From Deltaproteobacteria bacterium (GTDB lineage Bacteria > Myxococcota_A > Polyangia > Polyangiales > Polyangiaceae): a stretch of DNA of 64,000 bases. Where the stretch lies: positions 1 through 64,000 of the forward strand of contig VGRJ01000003.1 of NCBI GenBank assembly GCA_016875405.1, written 5' to 3'. The stretch's first letter is position 1, and every line of letters starts with the position of its first letter. The notes below the pieces were generated by a model, which was not told where the DNA came from, made no database searches, and saw nothing but the letters and a program-made list of their open reading frames with translations. A program made the translations under genes and the position numbers. Below are positions 39,698 through 47,629 of this stretch, in pieces.

Positions 39698-40642
39698 GTG
39701 AGCGCGGGGTCGAATCAGCAGCCGTCGATGACGCTCGAGGCGTTGTTCACGCGGCGCTTGCTGATCGTCACGGGCAAGGGGGGCACCGGCAAGACCGTGC
39801 TGTCGGCCGCGCTTGCGCGCCTTGCAGCCAAGCGCGGCAAGCGGGTCGTCGCCTGCGAGGTCGGCCGCGATCCGGGCGTGCCCTGCCCGCTACTAGGCCT
39901 GCTCGCGCCCGAGCGCCGCGCGACGCTCGAGCCGCAAGATCTCGGAGGTGGGGTCTCGCACGCGCTGCTCCGAGGCGAGGACGGCGTGCGCGAGTTCCTC
40001 GGCGAAGCGCTGCCGTTTCGGTTCATGGCCGACCGCGCGCTCAAGGTCGACGCCGTGCGACGCTTCATCGACGCAGCCCCAGCGTTCTCGGAGATGGGCC
40101 TCCTCTACCGCGGCATGCGCCTCCTCGACGCCAAGCGGCGCGACGGCAAGCCGGTACACGACGTGATGATCCTCGATGCGCCTGCGAGCGGTCACACACT
40201 CGCCTTCGCGGCGCTGCCCGACACGATCGTGAAGGTGTTCACCGCAGGGCCGATCGCGAAAGCCGCGAAGGCCGGCATCGCCATGCTGCGCGACACCTCG
40301 GTGACGACCTCGGTGGTCGCGACGCTCCCCGAAGCGCTCCCGGTGAGCGAGGCGCTCGAGCTCGAAGCAGGCCTCCGCGCGCGGAGCCTGCACGTCGGCG
40401 CGATCGTCGCGAACCAGGTCCCCCGCGATCCATTCTCGCTCCACGAGCGTGAGGCCCTCGAGCGTGCCCTGCCGCACGAGGTCCTCGGTCGCCGTGAGCT
40501 CGCGCGCATCAGCCGGGCAGCGGTCGCCCTCGAGCGGCTCGACGCGCTCGCAGTACCGGTGCTGCGCGTCAACACTTCGACGGCGCGCGGGCGCGCACTC
40601 GTCGACGAGGCCTGCCTGAACCTCGACGAGGCGCTCGCGTGA
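39698..40642 (+). CDS. ArsA/Get3-like ATPase, first of a pair
   Basis: 314 residues. P-loop GKGGTGKTVLSAALA (deviant Walker A with the signature Lys) at about residues 26-40; switch-type motif DAPASGHTLA at about 160 corresponds to the DTAPTGHTLR of ArsA/Get3. The family covers arsenite pump ATPases and tail-anchored-protein targeting factors. In actinobacteria a similar pair (Rv3679/Rv3680) forms one complex. No arsB, arsR or arsC genes are nearby, so arsenite export is not supported by context. The stop overlaps the next GTG by four bases, so the two ATPases are made together. Confidence 0.85.
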   Translation: MSAGSNQQPSMTLEALFTRRLLIVTGKGGTGKTVLSAALARLAAKRGKRVVACEVGRDPGVPCPLLGLLAPERRATLEPQDLGGGVSHALLRGEDGVREFLGEALPFRFMADRALKVDAVRRFIDAAPAFSEMGLLYRGMRLLDAKRRDGKPVHDVMILDAPASGHTLAFAALPDTIVKVFTAGPIAKAAKAGIAMLRDTSVTTSVVATLPEALPVSEALELEAGLRARSLHVGAIVANQVPRDPFSLHEREALERALPHEVLGRRELARISRAAVALERLDALAVPVLRVNTSTARGRALVDEACLNLDEALA

Positions 40643-41760
40643 GCGGCACGACGTCGACCCCTGAGCTCGCGTCGCTCCTCGCGACGAAGCGCGTGCTGGT
40701 CCTGTGTGGTCCCGGAGGCGTCGGCAAGACGACGACATCCGCGGCCCTCGGGCTCGCCGCCGCGCGCAGCGGGCGGAAGGTCCTCGTCCTCACGATCGAT
40801 CCGGCACGACGCCTCGCCGACGCGCTCGGGCTGCCGCTTTCGGCCCCAACCCCGCGGGCGGTGCCCGCCGAGCGTCTCGCCGCTCTCGGCCTCGATCTCG
40901 GCGCGACGAGCGGCTCCCTCGAGGCGTGGATGCTCGACCCGCGCGTCGTGTTCGAGCGCGTGATCCGCGTCCTCGGGACCCCCGAGCAGACCGAGAAGAT
41001 CCTGAACACGACGCTCTTCGGTCACCTCTCGGAGCTCGCCGCGGGGATGCTCGAGTACACCGCAGGCGAGGCGCTCTACAGCTTCGCGACCGAGGGGCGC
41101 TACGACCTCATCGTGCTCGACACGCCCCCCGCGCGGAACGCGCTCGACTTCCTCGATGCGCCCGAGCGCCTGTCGTCTTTCCTCGAGGAGGGGATCCTGA
41201 AGTTCTTCCTCCCGAGCGAGGGCTCGCGCTTCCTCGCGGCCGCGGGGAAGTTCGTCGGCGGAGTCTTCTCGCGCGCGTTTGGCGACGGCTTCGTGTCGGA
41301 ACTCCAGGTATTTTTTGGGGCGTTTGGCGGGATCTTCGGCGGGATGCGCAAGCACAGCGACGGCGTCGCGGCGCTCCTCGGCTCGGACGACGCGGCGTTC
41401 CTCCTCGTCACCTCGCCCGAGGAGGATGCCCGCCGCGAGGCCGAGGTGTTCCGATCCGAGCTCGACCGGCGCAACATGCCGTTCGCGGGCTTCGTCCTCA
41501 ACCGCTCACTCGCTCGCCTCGCGAGCTGGCCGCACCCCTCGAGCTTCGCCGATTCGACGCCCTCGCTCACGAGCGCCCTCGGCATCCTCGCGCCGATCGC
41601 CGACGAGGAGCGACGCGAAGCCGAGTGCCACGCGGAGCTCCTCGCAGAGCTCCGTGCGGTGGCGGGTGAGCGCGGCTTCGCCGTCGCCTCGCCGCTCCTC
41701 CTCGATCCCGGAGATGCGCTTGCAGGGCTCGTCACGCTCTCGCGCGAGCTCGTCCGCTGA
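40639..41760 (+). CDS. ArsA/Get3-like ATPase, second of a pair
   Basis: 373 residues. Deviant Walker A GPGGVGKTTTSAALG near residues 24-38; switch I region TIDPARRLADALGLP (the IDPARRL motif is typical of ArsA-family members); switch II DTPPARNALDFLDAP. A Gly/Phe-rich segment (FFGAFGGIFGGMR) lies in the middle, in the region where Get3-type proteins bind hydrophobic clients. Start GTG 40639 overlaps the upstream stop (GTGA). Together with its partner it probably forms a heterodimeric ATPase for membrane-protein targeting or stress tolerance; the exact role is unknown. Confidence 0.87.
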   Translation: MSGTTSTPELASLLATKRVLVLCGPGGVGKTTTSAALGLAAARSGRKVLVLTIDPARRLADALGLPLSAPTPRAVPAERLAALGLDLGATSGSLEAWMLDPRVVFERVIRVLGTPEQTEKILNTTLFGHLSELAAGMLEYTAGEALYSFATEGRYDLIVLDTPPARNALDFLDAPERLSSFLEEGILKFFLPSEGSRFLAAAGKFVGGVFSRAFGDGFVSELQVFFGAFGGIFGGMRKHSDGVAALLGSDDAAFLLVTSPEEDARREAEVFRSELDRRNMPFAGFVLNRSLARLASWPHPSSFADSTPSLTSALGILAPIADEERREAECHAELLAELRAVAGERGFAVASPLLLDPGDALAGLVTLSRELVR

Positions 41761-41828
41761 CACCGCGCGAGCTCGACGTGGGGTCTCTTTCCCCGCACCT
41801 CGACGCGACGAGACGAGCCCGCTTCGAC

Positions 41829-41834
41829 TAGGCT
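41829..41834 (+). promoter_or_regulatory. TAGGCT -10-like element, 8 nt before ATG 41843
   Basis: TAGGCT and eight bases before the CoA-transferase ATG; the block GACTAGGCTC is identical to that before the asparaginase gene. Confidence 0.55.
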
Positions 41835-41842
41835 CCTCGCGC

Positions 41843-43123
41843 ATGACCACCGTCGAGACCCCGGCCGAAGCCATCCGCTCGATCGCGAGCGGGCAACGCG
41901 TGTTCGTCCACGGCAGCGCCGCGACCCCGGTGTCGCTCGTGAACGCGCTGTTCGATCGCGCAGGCGAGCTCCGCGACGTCGAGCTCGTGAGCATCAGCAC
42001 CTTCGGCGACCTCCGCTGGAATCGCCCCGAGGTGCTGAAGAGCTTCTTTCTCAACGCCCTCTTCGTCTCCGAGAACGTGCGCGCGTGGGTCGATGGACCT
42101 CGAGGCGACTACGTCCCGGTCTTCCTCAGCGAGATCCCTGGGCTCTTTCGTGATGGCTATCTCCCGATCGATGTCGCGCTCTTGCAGGTCTCGCCTCCAG
42201 ACGCGCATGGCTATTGCTCGCTCGGGACATCGATCGACGCGGCCGCGACCGCCGCGAGCCTGGCGACGACCGTGATCGCGCAAGTCAACCCGAGGATGCC
42301 CCGTACGCTTGGTGACGCGCACCTGCACGTCTCAAAGATCGACGTGATGCTTCACGAGGAGCGCGAGCTCCCCGAGGTACGCTACGCACCCGACGGCGAT
42401 CCGGTCGCCGCGCGGATCGGCGAACGCGTCGCCGAGCTCGTGGAGGACGGCTCGACCCTGCAGCTCGGAATCGGCGCCATCCCCGACGCGGTGCTCCGTT
42501 ACCTCGGAGAGCACAAGGGTCTCGGCGTCCACACGGAGATGTTCAGCGATGGCCTGATCCCGCTCGTGGAGAAGGGGGTCGTCACAAACGAGCACAAGAA
42601 GGTCGCGCGCGGAAAGATCGTCACGACGTTCGTGCTCGGGACGCGCAAGCTGTACGACTTCGTCGACGACAACCCGCTCGTCGCCTTTCACGACATCTCG
42701 TGGGTGAACGACACCTCCGTCATCCGAAAGAACCCGAAGGTCGTCGCGATCAACAGCGCGCTCGAGCTCGACCTCACGGGTCAGGTCTGCGCCGACTCGA
42801 TCGGTACCCTTCAGTACTCAGGGATCGGCGGTCAAATGGACTTCATGCGCGGCGCGTCGCTCTCCGCGGGAGGCAAGCCCATCATCGCGATCCCATCGAC
42901 GACCTCGAAGGGCGTGAGCCGCATCGTCCCGCTCCTGAAGGAGGGCGCCGGTGTCGTGACCACGCGCGGGCATGTGCAGTGGGTCGTCACCGAGCACGGC
43001 GCCGTGAACCTCTACGGCAAGGCCTTGCAGGAGCGCGCGAAGCTCCTCACCAGCATCGCCGCGCCCGAGCACCGCGAGCGGCTCGAGCGGGCCTACGCCG
43101 AGCGCTTCGAGCGAGGCGGCTGA
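41843..43123 (+). CDS. Acetyl-CoA hydrolase/CoA-transferase family protein
   Basis: 426 residues, the size of 4-hydroxybutyrate or acetate CoA-transferases. Motifs in order: ISTFGDLRW, LLQVSPPDAHGYCSLGTSID, NPRMPRTLGD, LQLGIGAIPDAVL, GLGVHTEMFSDG (the Glu is the expected covalent-intermediate residue), INSALELDLTGQVCADSIG, GIGGQMDFMRGA, and VQWVVTEHGAVNLYGK. This is the complete Ach1/Cat1-type signature. It probably transfers CoA between acetyl-CoA and a short carboxylic acid, or hydrolyses acetyl-CoA. It stands alone after the ArsA pair, with its own TAGGCT element. Confidence 0.92.
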   Translation: MTTVETPAEAIRSIASGQRVFVHGSAATPVSLVNALFDRAGELRDVELVSISTFGDLRWNRPEVLKSFFLNALFVSENVRAWVDGPRGDYVPVFLSEIPGLFRDGYLPIDVALLQVSPPDAHGYCSLGTSIDAAATAASLATTVIAQVNPRMPRTLGDAHLHVSKIDVMLHEERELPEVRYAPDGDPVAARIGERVAELVEDGSTLQLGIGAIPDAVLRYLGEHKGLGVHTEMFSDGLIPLVEKGVVTNEHKKVARGKIVTTFVLGTRKLYDFVDDNPLVAFHDISWVNDTSVIRKNPKVVAINSALELDLTGQVCADSIGTLQYSGIGGQMDFMRGASLSAGGKPIIAIPSTTSKGVSRIVPLLKEGAGVVTTRGHVQWVVTEHGAVNLYGKALQERAKLLTSIAAPEHRERLERAYAERFERGG

Positions 43124-43137
43124 GTCACGGCGGCAAA

Positions 43138-43155
43138 CGCCCGTTTTCGAGGGCG
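43138..43155. terminator. Weak hairpin between convergent genes
   Basis: CGCCC-(8 nt)-GGGCG lies in the 37-nt gap between the CoA-transferase and Rieske oxygenase stops. A 5-bp GC stem with a TTTT in the loop and no T-tract; possibly a shared terminator. Confidence 0.3.
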
Positions 43156-43160
43156 AGCCT

Positions 43161-44219
43161 TCAGCCGAGGGCGTCCTCGAGCAGCCGGTGAAAGTGGTGT
43201 AGACCGCGCTCGTGCGTCGGGCTGTAGCGCCCGCGTCGGTAGGTCGAGCCTTGGAGACCGGACCACGCGCGTCGCGCCACCGACTGATCTTGTTGCTCGA
43301 CGATATCGAGCGCCCCGCCCGCGCCGACCCCACGGAGCGACTCGTCCCACACGAACGCGCGGTAATGAATGCGCGCCCTGCCGAAGCCCGCGTCATCGAT
43401 GCGGTTCATGCTGAGCCCCCAGGGGTAGACGTTCACGAGGGTCGCGGGCCAGAGCCAGAACCAGAAGGCCCCGACGCGCTTGCCGGCGTGACGGCCGTAC
43501 GTCGGAAGGAACGCCGCCTGCTCTTCGCGCGCGATGCCGAGCTGGAGCGTGCCGTGGGCGAAGAGCTCGTGCTCGTAGTTCTCGAGGGAGAGCGTGCGCG
43601 AGAGCTCGGGGTGCACGAAGGGGATGTGGAAGGCCTCGAGGTAGTTCTCGAGGTAGAGGAGCCACGGGACGTCGAGGTCGTGCGTGATGTCGCCCCGCGG
43701 ATCGTAACGCAGCTCGTCGGCCGAGCGCCCCGCGAAGCCGAGCGCCTCGTCGATGGGCGCCCACCAGGCGTCGAACGGGAGGCCCGGCTCGAGCGCCCCG
43801 AACGACAGCGGACCGACCGAGCTCGAGGCGAACCGCGGGAGGGCGTCGTCGGGGCCGAGGGCTGCGTCGAAGCCCGGCGCCGCCGCGACGCTCCCATCGG
43901 TGCGAAATCGTCGGCCGTGGTAGGGGCAGCGGAGGATCTCTCCGCGACACGGCGCGTCGAGGATCGTCGCTGCGCGGTGCGTGCACACGTTCGAGAGGAG
44001 GCGCTCGCCCGCGTCGTCGCGCACGAGCACCGCGGGCTCGCCCGAGAGATCGCACGGGACGAGGGTCGCGTCCTTCGCGGCGGGCGGCTCGAGGAGGAGC
44101 GTCCAGCCCGGGCGCCAGACACGCCGGCGGAGCACCTCGTGCACCGCGCGATCCGTGTAGAGCCACGCGGGAGGCGTCCGCGCGAGTGCGAGGTCCGGGT
44201 CGATGTCGAGTCGGTGCAT
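43161..44219 (-). CDS. Rieske non-heme iron oxygenase, alpha-subunit type
   Basis: 352 residues. The Rieske [2Fe-2S] ligands are C79-T-H81 and C98-P-Y-H101 (CTHRA and CPYHG). The catalytic mononuclear iron site is in LENYLEAFHIPFVHPEL, giving two His ligands, with a C-terminal Asp expected later (DIVEQQDQSVARRAW region). The layout is that of ring-hydroxylating or choline/carnitine-type monooxygenase alpha subunits. The usual HxG(K/R) wording after CPYHG (RRFRTDGS) is kept. No reductase gene is adjacent. ATG 44219 is supported by TAGCCT 7 nt upstream; the longer frame to 44270 would overlap that element. Confidence 0.9.
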   Translation of the reverse strand: MHRLDIDPDLALARTPPAWLYTDRAVHEVLRRRVWRPGWTLLLEPPAAKDATLVPCDLSGEPAVLVRDDAGERLLSNVCTHRAATILDAPCRGEILRCPYHGRRFRTDGSVAAAPGFDAALGPDDALPRFASSSVGPLSFGALEPGLPFDAWWAPIDEALGFAGRSADELRYDPRGDITHDLDVPWLLYLENYLEAFHIPFVHPELSRTLSLENYEHELFAHGTLQLGIAREEQAAFLPTYGRHAGKRVGAFWFWLWPATLVNVYPWGLSMNRIDDAGFGRARIHYRAFVWDESLRGVGAGGALDIVEQQDQSVARRAWSGLQGSTYRRGRYSPTHERGLHHFHRLLEDALG

Positions 44220-44226
44220 CGGCCGG

Positions 44227-44232
44227 AGGCTA
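44227..44232 (-). promoter_or_regulatory. TAGCCT -10-like element, 7 nt before ATG 44219
   Basis: The minus strand reads TAGCCTCCGGCCGATG. The beta-barrel gene at 46025 has almost the same block (TAGCCTCCGCCCGATG), which argues for a real promoter-start arrangement. Confidence 0.55.
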
Positions 44233-44297
44233 ACACCCCGACCGCTCGCGAAGGGCGTCGCTGATGGCACTCCCTCGACGCCCGGCTCGCCGTCGCC

Positions 44298-45170
44298 TCA
44301 GAGCTCGACCGAGCCGAGCAGCGGCACCGTCCCGACGAGCACGTCCTTCGATGCGCGCGCAAAGCGCTCGACGAGCGCAGGCAGGCGCATCGCCGGCAGG
44401 GCGCGCACCGGCTCGGTGAGCGGCCGAAAGAAGTCATCCCAATGCGAGAGCAAGACGGCGCGAGGCGCGAGGGTCTGGAGGATCCGCTCGGGATACCGCG
44501 GCGTGCTCGCCCAGCCGGCGACGCACACGAGCGCGAGATCGATCGCGCTGCCGCGAGCCCCGAGGTGCTCCTCGACGAGATCGGCGCTCCCGACGTGGTA
44601 GAGCGTTCGCCCCGCGACCCGGATCTCGACGCCGAACACCGCCCCGCAGCGATACCCGGTGACGCCCGAGGGCACCTCGTCGCAGTCGGCGATCTCTCCG
44701 GCGAAGGGCACGCGACCGAGCGCGAGCTTCGAGTGCACGCTCGGCACGAAGCGGAGCCGAAACGGTCCGACCTCGACTTCGTACGGGGCGTAGCGCGCGC
44801 TCTCTTCGACGTCGCAGAGCTGCGCCTCCGAGACGCCGGAAGCGCGGCACAATCGCACCGCCGAGCGCGAGCCGAACACGCGAGCGCCCGTGGAGCGCGC
44901 GATCGTCGGCGCGTCGAGCGCGTGGTCGAAGTGCGTGTGGCCTAAGACGATGGCGTCCGCGGCCGGGAGCTGACGCCGCACGAGCTCTTGATCAGTAGCA
45001 AGTCTCCCGAGGGCACACGAGAGCAGCGAGGCACGCGTCAGGTAGGGATCGATCAGCAGGGTATGCCCATCGCAGCGGATGGCGAAGCCCGCGGTGCCGA
45101 GCCACGTCACCTTCACCGGGCCTTCGCCGAGCGAGCCAGGCGCCCACGCGAGCGACAGCGGGTCCACCAA
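44298..45170 (-). CDS. Metallo-beta-lactamase-fold hydrolase (UlaG-like)
   Basis: 290 residues. The metal-binding motif is HTHFDH (H78, H80, D82, H83), with later ligands probably in SVHSK, HVGSAD and LLSHWDD. The N-terminal VTWLGTAGFAIRCDGHTLLIDPYL is typical of UlaG/L-ascorbate-6-phosphate lactonase-like MBL proteins. The substrate is unknown. TTG 45170 is proposed because TAAGCT lies 8 nt upstream; GTG 45167 would then be the second codon, and an AAGAGG element could serve it. Confidence 0.85.
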   Translation of the reverse strand: MVDPLSLAWAPGSLGEGPVKVTWLGTAGFAIRCDGHTLLIDPYLTRASLLSCALGRLATDQELVRRQLPAADAIVLGHTHFDHALDAPTIARSTGARVFGSRSAVRLCRASGVSEAQLCDVEESARYAPYEVEVGPFRLRFVPSVHSKLALGRVPFAGEIADCDEVPSGVTGYRCGAVFGVEIRVAGRTLYHVGSADLVEEHLGARGSAIDLALVCVAGWASTPRYPERILQTLAPRAVLLSHWDDFFRPLTEPVRALPAMRLPALVERFARASKDVLVGTVPLLGSVEL

Positions 45171-45178
45171 GGCCTCTT

Positions 45179-45184
45179 AGCTTA
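45179..45184 (-). promoter_or_regulatory. TAAGCT -10-like element, 8 nt before TTG 45170
   Basis: The minus strand reads TAAGCT, eight bases, then TTG GTG. The spacing matches the leaderless set and favours the TTG as the first codon. Confidence 0.4.
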
Positions 45185-45233
45185 CACCAAACGCGGGAGC
45201 ACGGCCCACCCTGAGACGCAGGCGCCGATGGGC

Positions 45234-46025
45234 TCAGCGTCCCGGCGCGAACCCGACGCCGAGCGCGATCGCGCGCTCGGGACCTGGCGCGATCTCGCCG
45301 AAGACGTCCACACCGCGCGGCATCACGACGGCGAGGCCGGCCGCGACTTGCAGATGGTAGCGATCCGAGCCCACGGCGCGCTCGCCAAGGAGCACCGGCC
45401 CGCCGAAGGCGCGCACCGACAGGTAGGGCCGGAGGCGCTTCGCGAAGGTCTTGCCTATGGTGGCCGAGACGCGGACGTCGAAGGCCGTGAACCGCTCGGC
45501 TGCAGCTGCACCGTCGAGGCGCAGCCGCTCGCCGCCGACGCCGAGCTGCCCGCCGACGAGCACGAACGGCGCAACCTTCCCCTCGTTCGCGACGAGGTAC
45601 GACACCGACGCGGTGCCGAGTGGCCCCGGCAAGAGCTCGCCGCGCTCGACGCCCGTCGGCCAGTCGATCGACACGCGCCCGCCCACGAGCGCGCCCAGCC
45701 CGACCGACAGGGAGAGGCGGCGGATCGGCCGCCACTCGAGGAACGCCGTCGTCATGCGGTGCGCGAGCTCGGCGTCGGCCTTCCTGCCGTCGTCGGTGGC
45801 GAAGCGCAGCGATGCGAAGGTCGTTCCGAAGGTGGCCCCGAAGCGCGCGTTTGCCAGCCATCCACGCGACACGAGCGGCGCCGAGCCGTCGCACGACACC
45901 ACGCCCATCGGACCGATGGGCGGACCGAGGCCTCAAGCAGCCGCGGAGCGAAGCTCGACGAGCGAGCAGAGGAGCGCGACCGACAAGGCCACGGCGCTGC
46001 GGACCATCTTGGACGTGAGCTGCAT
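45234..46025 (-). pseudogene. Outer-membrane beta-barrel gene with in-frame TGA after the signal peptide
   Basis: From ATG 46025 the frame encodes a Sec signal peptide (KMVRSAVALSVALLCSLVEL, ending RSAAA), then TGA at 45933-45935. In the same frame it continues without another stop for 233 codons. The mature part is a repetitive beta-strand sequence (FGATFGTTFASLRFAT, SLSVGLGALVGGRVSID, PFVLVGGQLGVGG, LQVAAGLAVVM) ending ALGVGFAPGR, as in small outer-membrane barrels. TAGCCT lies 7 nt before ATG 46025, so transcription should start at the signal peptide. ATG 45908 could restart the barrel only without a signal sequence. A nonsense mutation or a base error is the simplest reading. Confidence 0.65.
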
Positions 46026-46032
46026 CGGGCGG

Positions 46033-46038
46033 AGGCTA
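46033..46038 (-). promoter_or_regulatory. TAGCCT -10-like element, 7 nt before ATG 46025
   Basis: Minus strand TAGCCTCCGCCCGATG. Conservation of hexamer and spacing with the Rieske gene supports ATG 46025 as the original start of the interrupted barrel gene. Confidence 0.5.
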
Positions 46039-46167
46039 GCGCGCTCGCCCGCGCGAGGCGCACATTGTGGTGACCCGCGAGGGCTCGAGTGTCGCCATCG
46101 ACACGCCGCGCTCTCGGCCCGCGCTTTACGCACGCTCAAACGACGGGCGCCTCCCCGATCCACGTCG

Positions 46168-46173
46168 TATGGT
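46168..46173 (+). promoter_or_regulatory. TATGGT -10-like element, 6 nt before GTG 46180
   Basis: TATGGT, six bases, then the GTG start of the TIGR01777-type epimerase gene. Confidence 0.45.
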
Positions 46174-46179
46174 GTGGGC

Positions 46180-47568
46180 GTGTCGCCGATGTACGAACGC
46201 ACCGCGCTGCTCCCGGTCTCGGTAGACAACGCGCTCGCGTGGCACGCACGCCCCGGCGCCTTCTCTCGCCTCATCCCGCCGTGGCAACCCGTCCTGCTCG
46301 TGAAGCCGAACGACGGAATCGGCGCGGGCGCGACGCTGACGATGAGGCTGCCGCTCGCAGGTCCGCTCGGGGTGACGTGGCATGCCCTCCACGAGGCGCC
46401 GCAGGGATTCCGGGGGTTCCGCGACGTGCAGGCGCGCGGGCCCTTCAATCGCTGGGAGCACGACCACGTCTTTGAAGAGGCGGGCGCAGGCGCGTCACGG
46501 CTCGTCGACCGCGTGAGCTATCGGCTTCCGCTCTGGCCTATCTCCCAGCCCGTCGCAGGATGGGCCGTGAGGCGAATGCTCGACCGCATGTTCACCTATC
46601 GCCAGGACACCACGCGCGCCGACCTCGCGCGGCACGCGTCGCTCGCGGGCGGAGCGCCCATGACGGTGGCGGTGACCGGCGCGAGCGGCCTCGTGGGCCA
46701 AGCGCTGACGGCGTTCTTGTCAACCGGTGGGCACCGGGTGCTTCGCCTCGTGCGTCGGGAGGCCCGCAGCGCGGACGAGGTGAGCTGGAACCCCGACGAC
46801 GCGGGCTGGGACGCCACGGCCCTCGAAGGGATCGACGCCGTCGTCCACCTCGCGGGCGAGAACATCGCGGGCCGACGCTGGAGCGACGCGCACAAGGCCC
46901 GCGTGCGCGAGAGCCGCGTGCGGAGCACCGAGTCGCTGGTGACGGCGCTGTCGCAGCTCGCACGTCCGCCACGAGCCCTCGTGTGCGCGTCGGCCATCGG
47001 GTACTACGGCGCCTCGCGCGAGGACTCGCTCACCGAAGAGAGCCCGGCGGGAGGCGGTTTCATGGCCGAGGTGTGCGAGGCGTGGGAAGGCGCGGCCCTC
47101 GCCGCCGAGGCACGGGGGATGCGCGTTGCCATTCTTCGCATCGGCGTCGTGATGTCGCCGCTCGGAGGCGCGCTCGCGAAGATGATGCCGGCGTTCCTCG
47201 CGGGGGTAGGAGGGCCGGTCGGCAAGGGCAGCCAGCACATGAGCTGGATCGGCCTCGACGACGTGGTGTATGCGACGCACTTCGTCCTCTCGCGCGAGGA
47301 CGCCCGCGGGCCCTTCAACCTCACGGCTCCGACGCCGGTGACGAATCGCGAGTTCGCGCGCACGCTCGGTCGGGTGCTTCACCGCCCGGCGATCCTTCCG
47401 CTCCCCGCTGCCGCGGTGAGGGCGCTCTTCGGCGAGATGGGCGACGCCCTCCTCCTCGGGAGCCTCGACGTCCGCCCGCGACGCCTCGAGGGGCTCGGCT
47501 TCCGGTTCGAGTACCCTGAGCTCGAGGGGGCGCTGCGACACGTCCTCGGACGGGCGGCCGCGCGCTGA
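46180..47568 (+). CDS. SRPBCC domain fused to a TIGR01777-family NAD(P)-binding epimerase
   Basis: 462 residues. Residues about 1-155 form an SRPBCC/START-like ligand-binding domain (FSRLIPPWQPVLLV, HEAPQGFRGFRDVQARGPF, WEHDHVF). Residues about 158-460 are the TIGR01777 (SDR39U1/YfcH) domain: TVAVTGASGLVGQAL (dinucleotide site), VVHLAGENIAGRRW, PRALVCASAIGYYG, MAEVCEAWEGAA, LRIGVVMSPLGGAL, and the C-terminal LDVRPRRLEGLGF. This fusion is known in actinobacteria and myxobacteria; the substrate is unknown. Start GTG 46180 is supported by TATGGT. Confidence 0.88.
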   Translation: MSPMYERTALLPVSVDNALAWHARPGAFSRLIPPWQPVLLVKPNDGIGAGATLTMRLPLAGPLGVTWHALHEAPQGFRGFRDVQARGPFNRWEHDHVFEEAGAGASRLVDRVSYRLPLWPISQPVAGWAVRRMLDRMFTYRQDTTRADLARHASLAGGAPMTVAVTGASGLVGQALTAFLSTGGHRVLRLVRREARSADEVSWNPDDAGWDATALEGIDAVVHLAGENIAGRRWSDAHKARVRESRVRSTESLVTALSQLARPPRALVCASAIGYYGASREDSLTEESPAGGGFMAEVCEAWEGAALAAEARGMRVAILRIGVVMSPLGGALAKMMPAFLAGVGGPVGKGSQHMSWIGLDDVVYATHFVLSREDARGPFNLTAPTPVTNREFARTLGRVLHRPAILPLPAAAVRALFGEMGDALLLGSLDVRPRRLEGLGFRFEYPELEGALRHVLGRAAAR

Positions 47569-47574
47569 CCTACG

Positions 47575-47623
47575 GGGCTCGCTCGGGTCGCGCGACCGCC
47601 GGGGTCGCGCTCGCGCCGAGCCC
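47575..47623. terminator. Nested GC-rich hairpin between convergent genes
   Basis: The outer stem GGGCTCG (47575-47581) pairs with CGAGCCC (47617-47623). Inside it, GCGCGACC (47590-47597) pairs perfectly with GGTCGCGC (47603-47610) across a 5-nt loop. It fills the 61-nt gap between the epimerase and amidohydrolase stops. No T-tract, but the strength and position suggest a bidirectional terminator. Confidence 0.5.
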
Positions 47624-47629
47624 GCCGCT

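Noticed and set aside
45933-45935. Selenocysteine at the TGA of the beta-barrel gene
   Set aside because: It falls at the signal peptide junction of an outer-membrane protein, with no catalytic context and no recognisable SECIS-like hairpin directly downstream.
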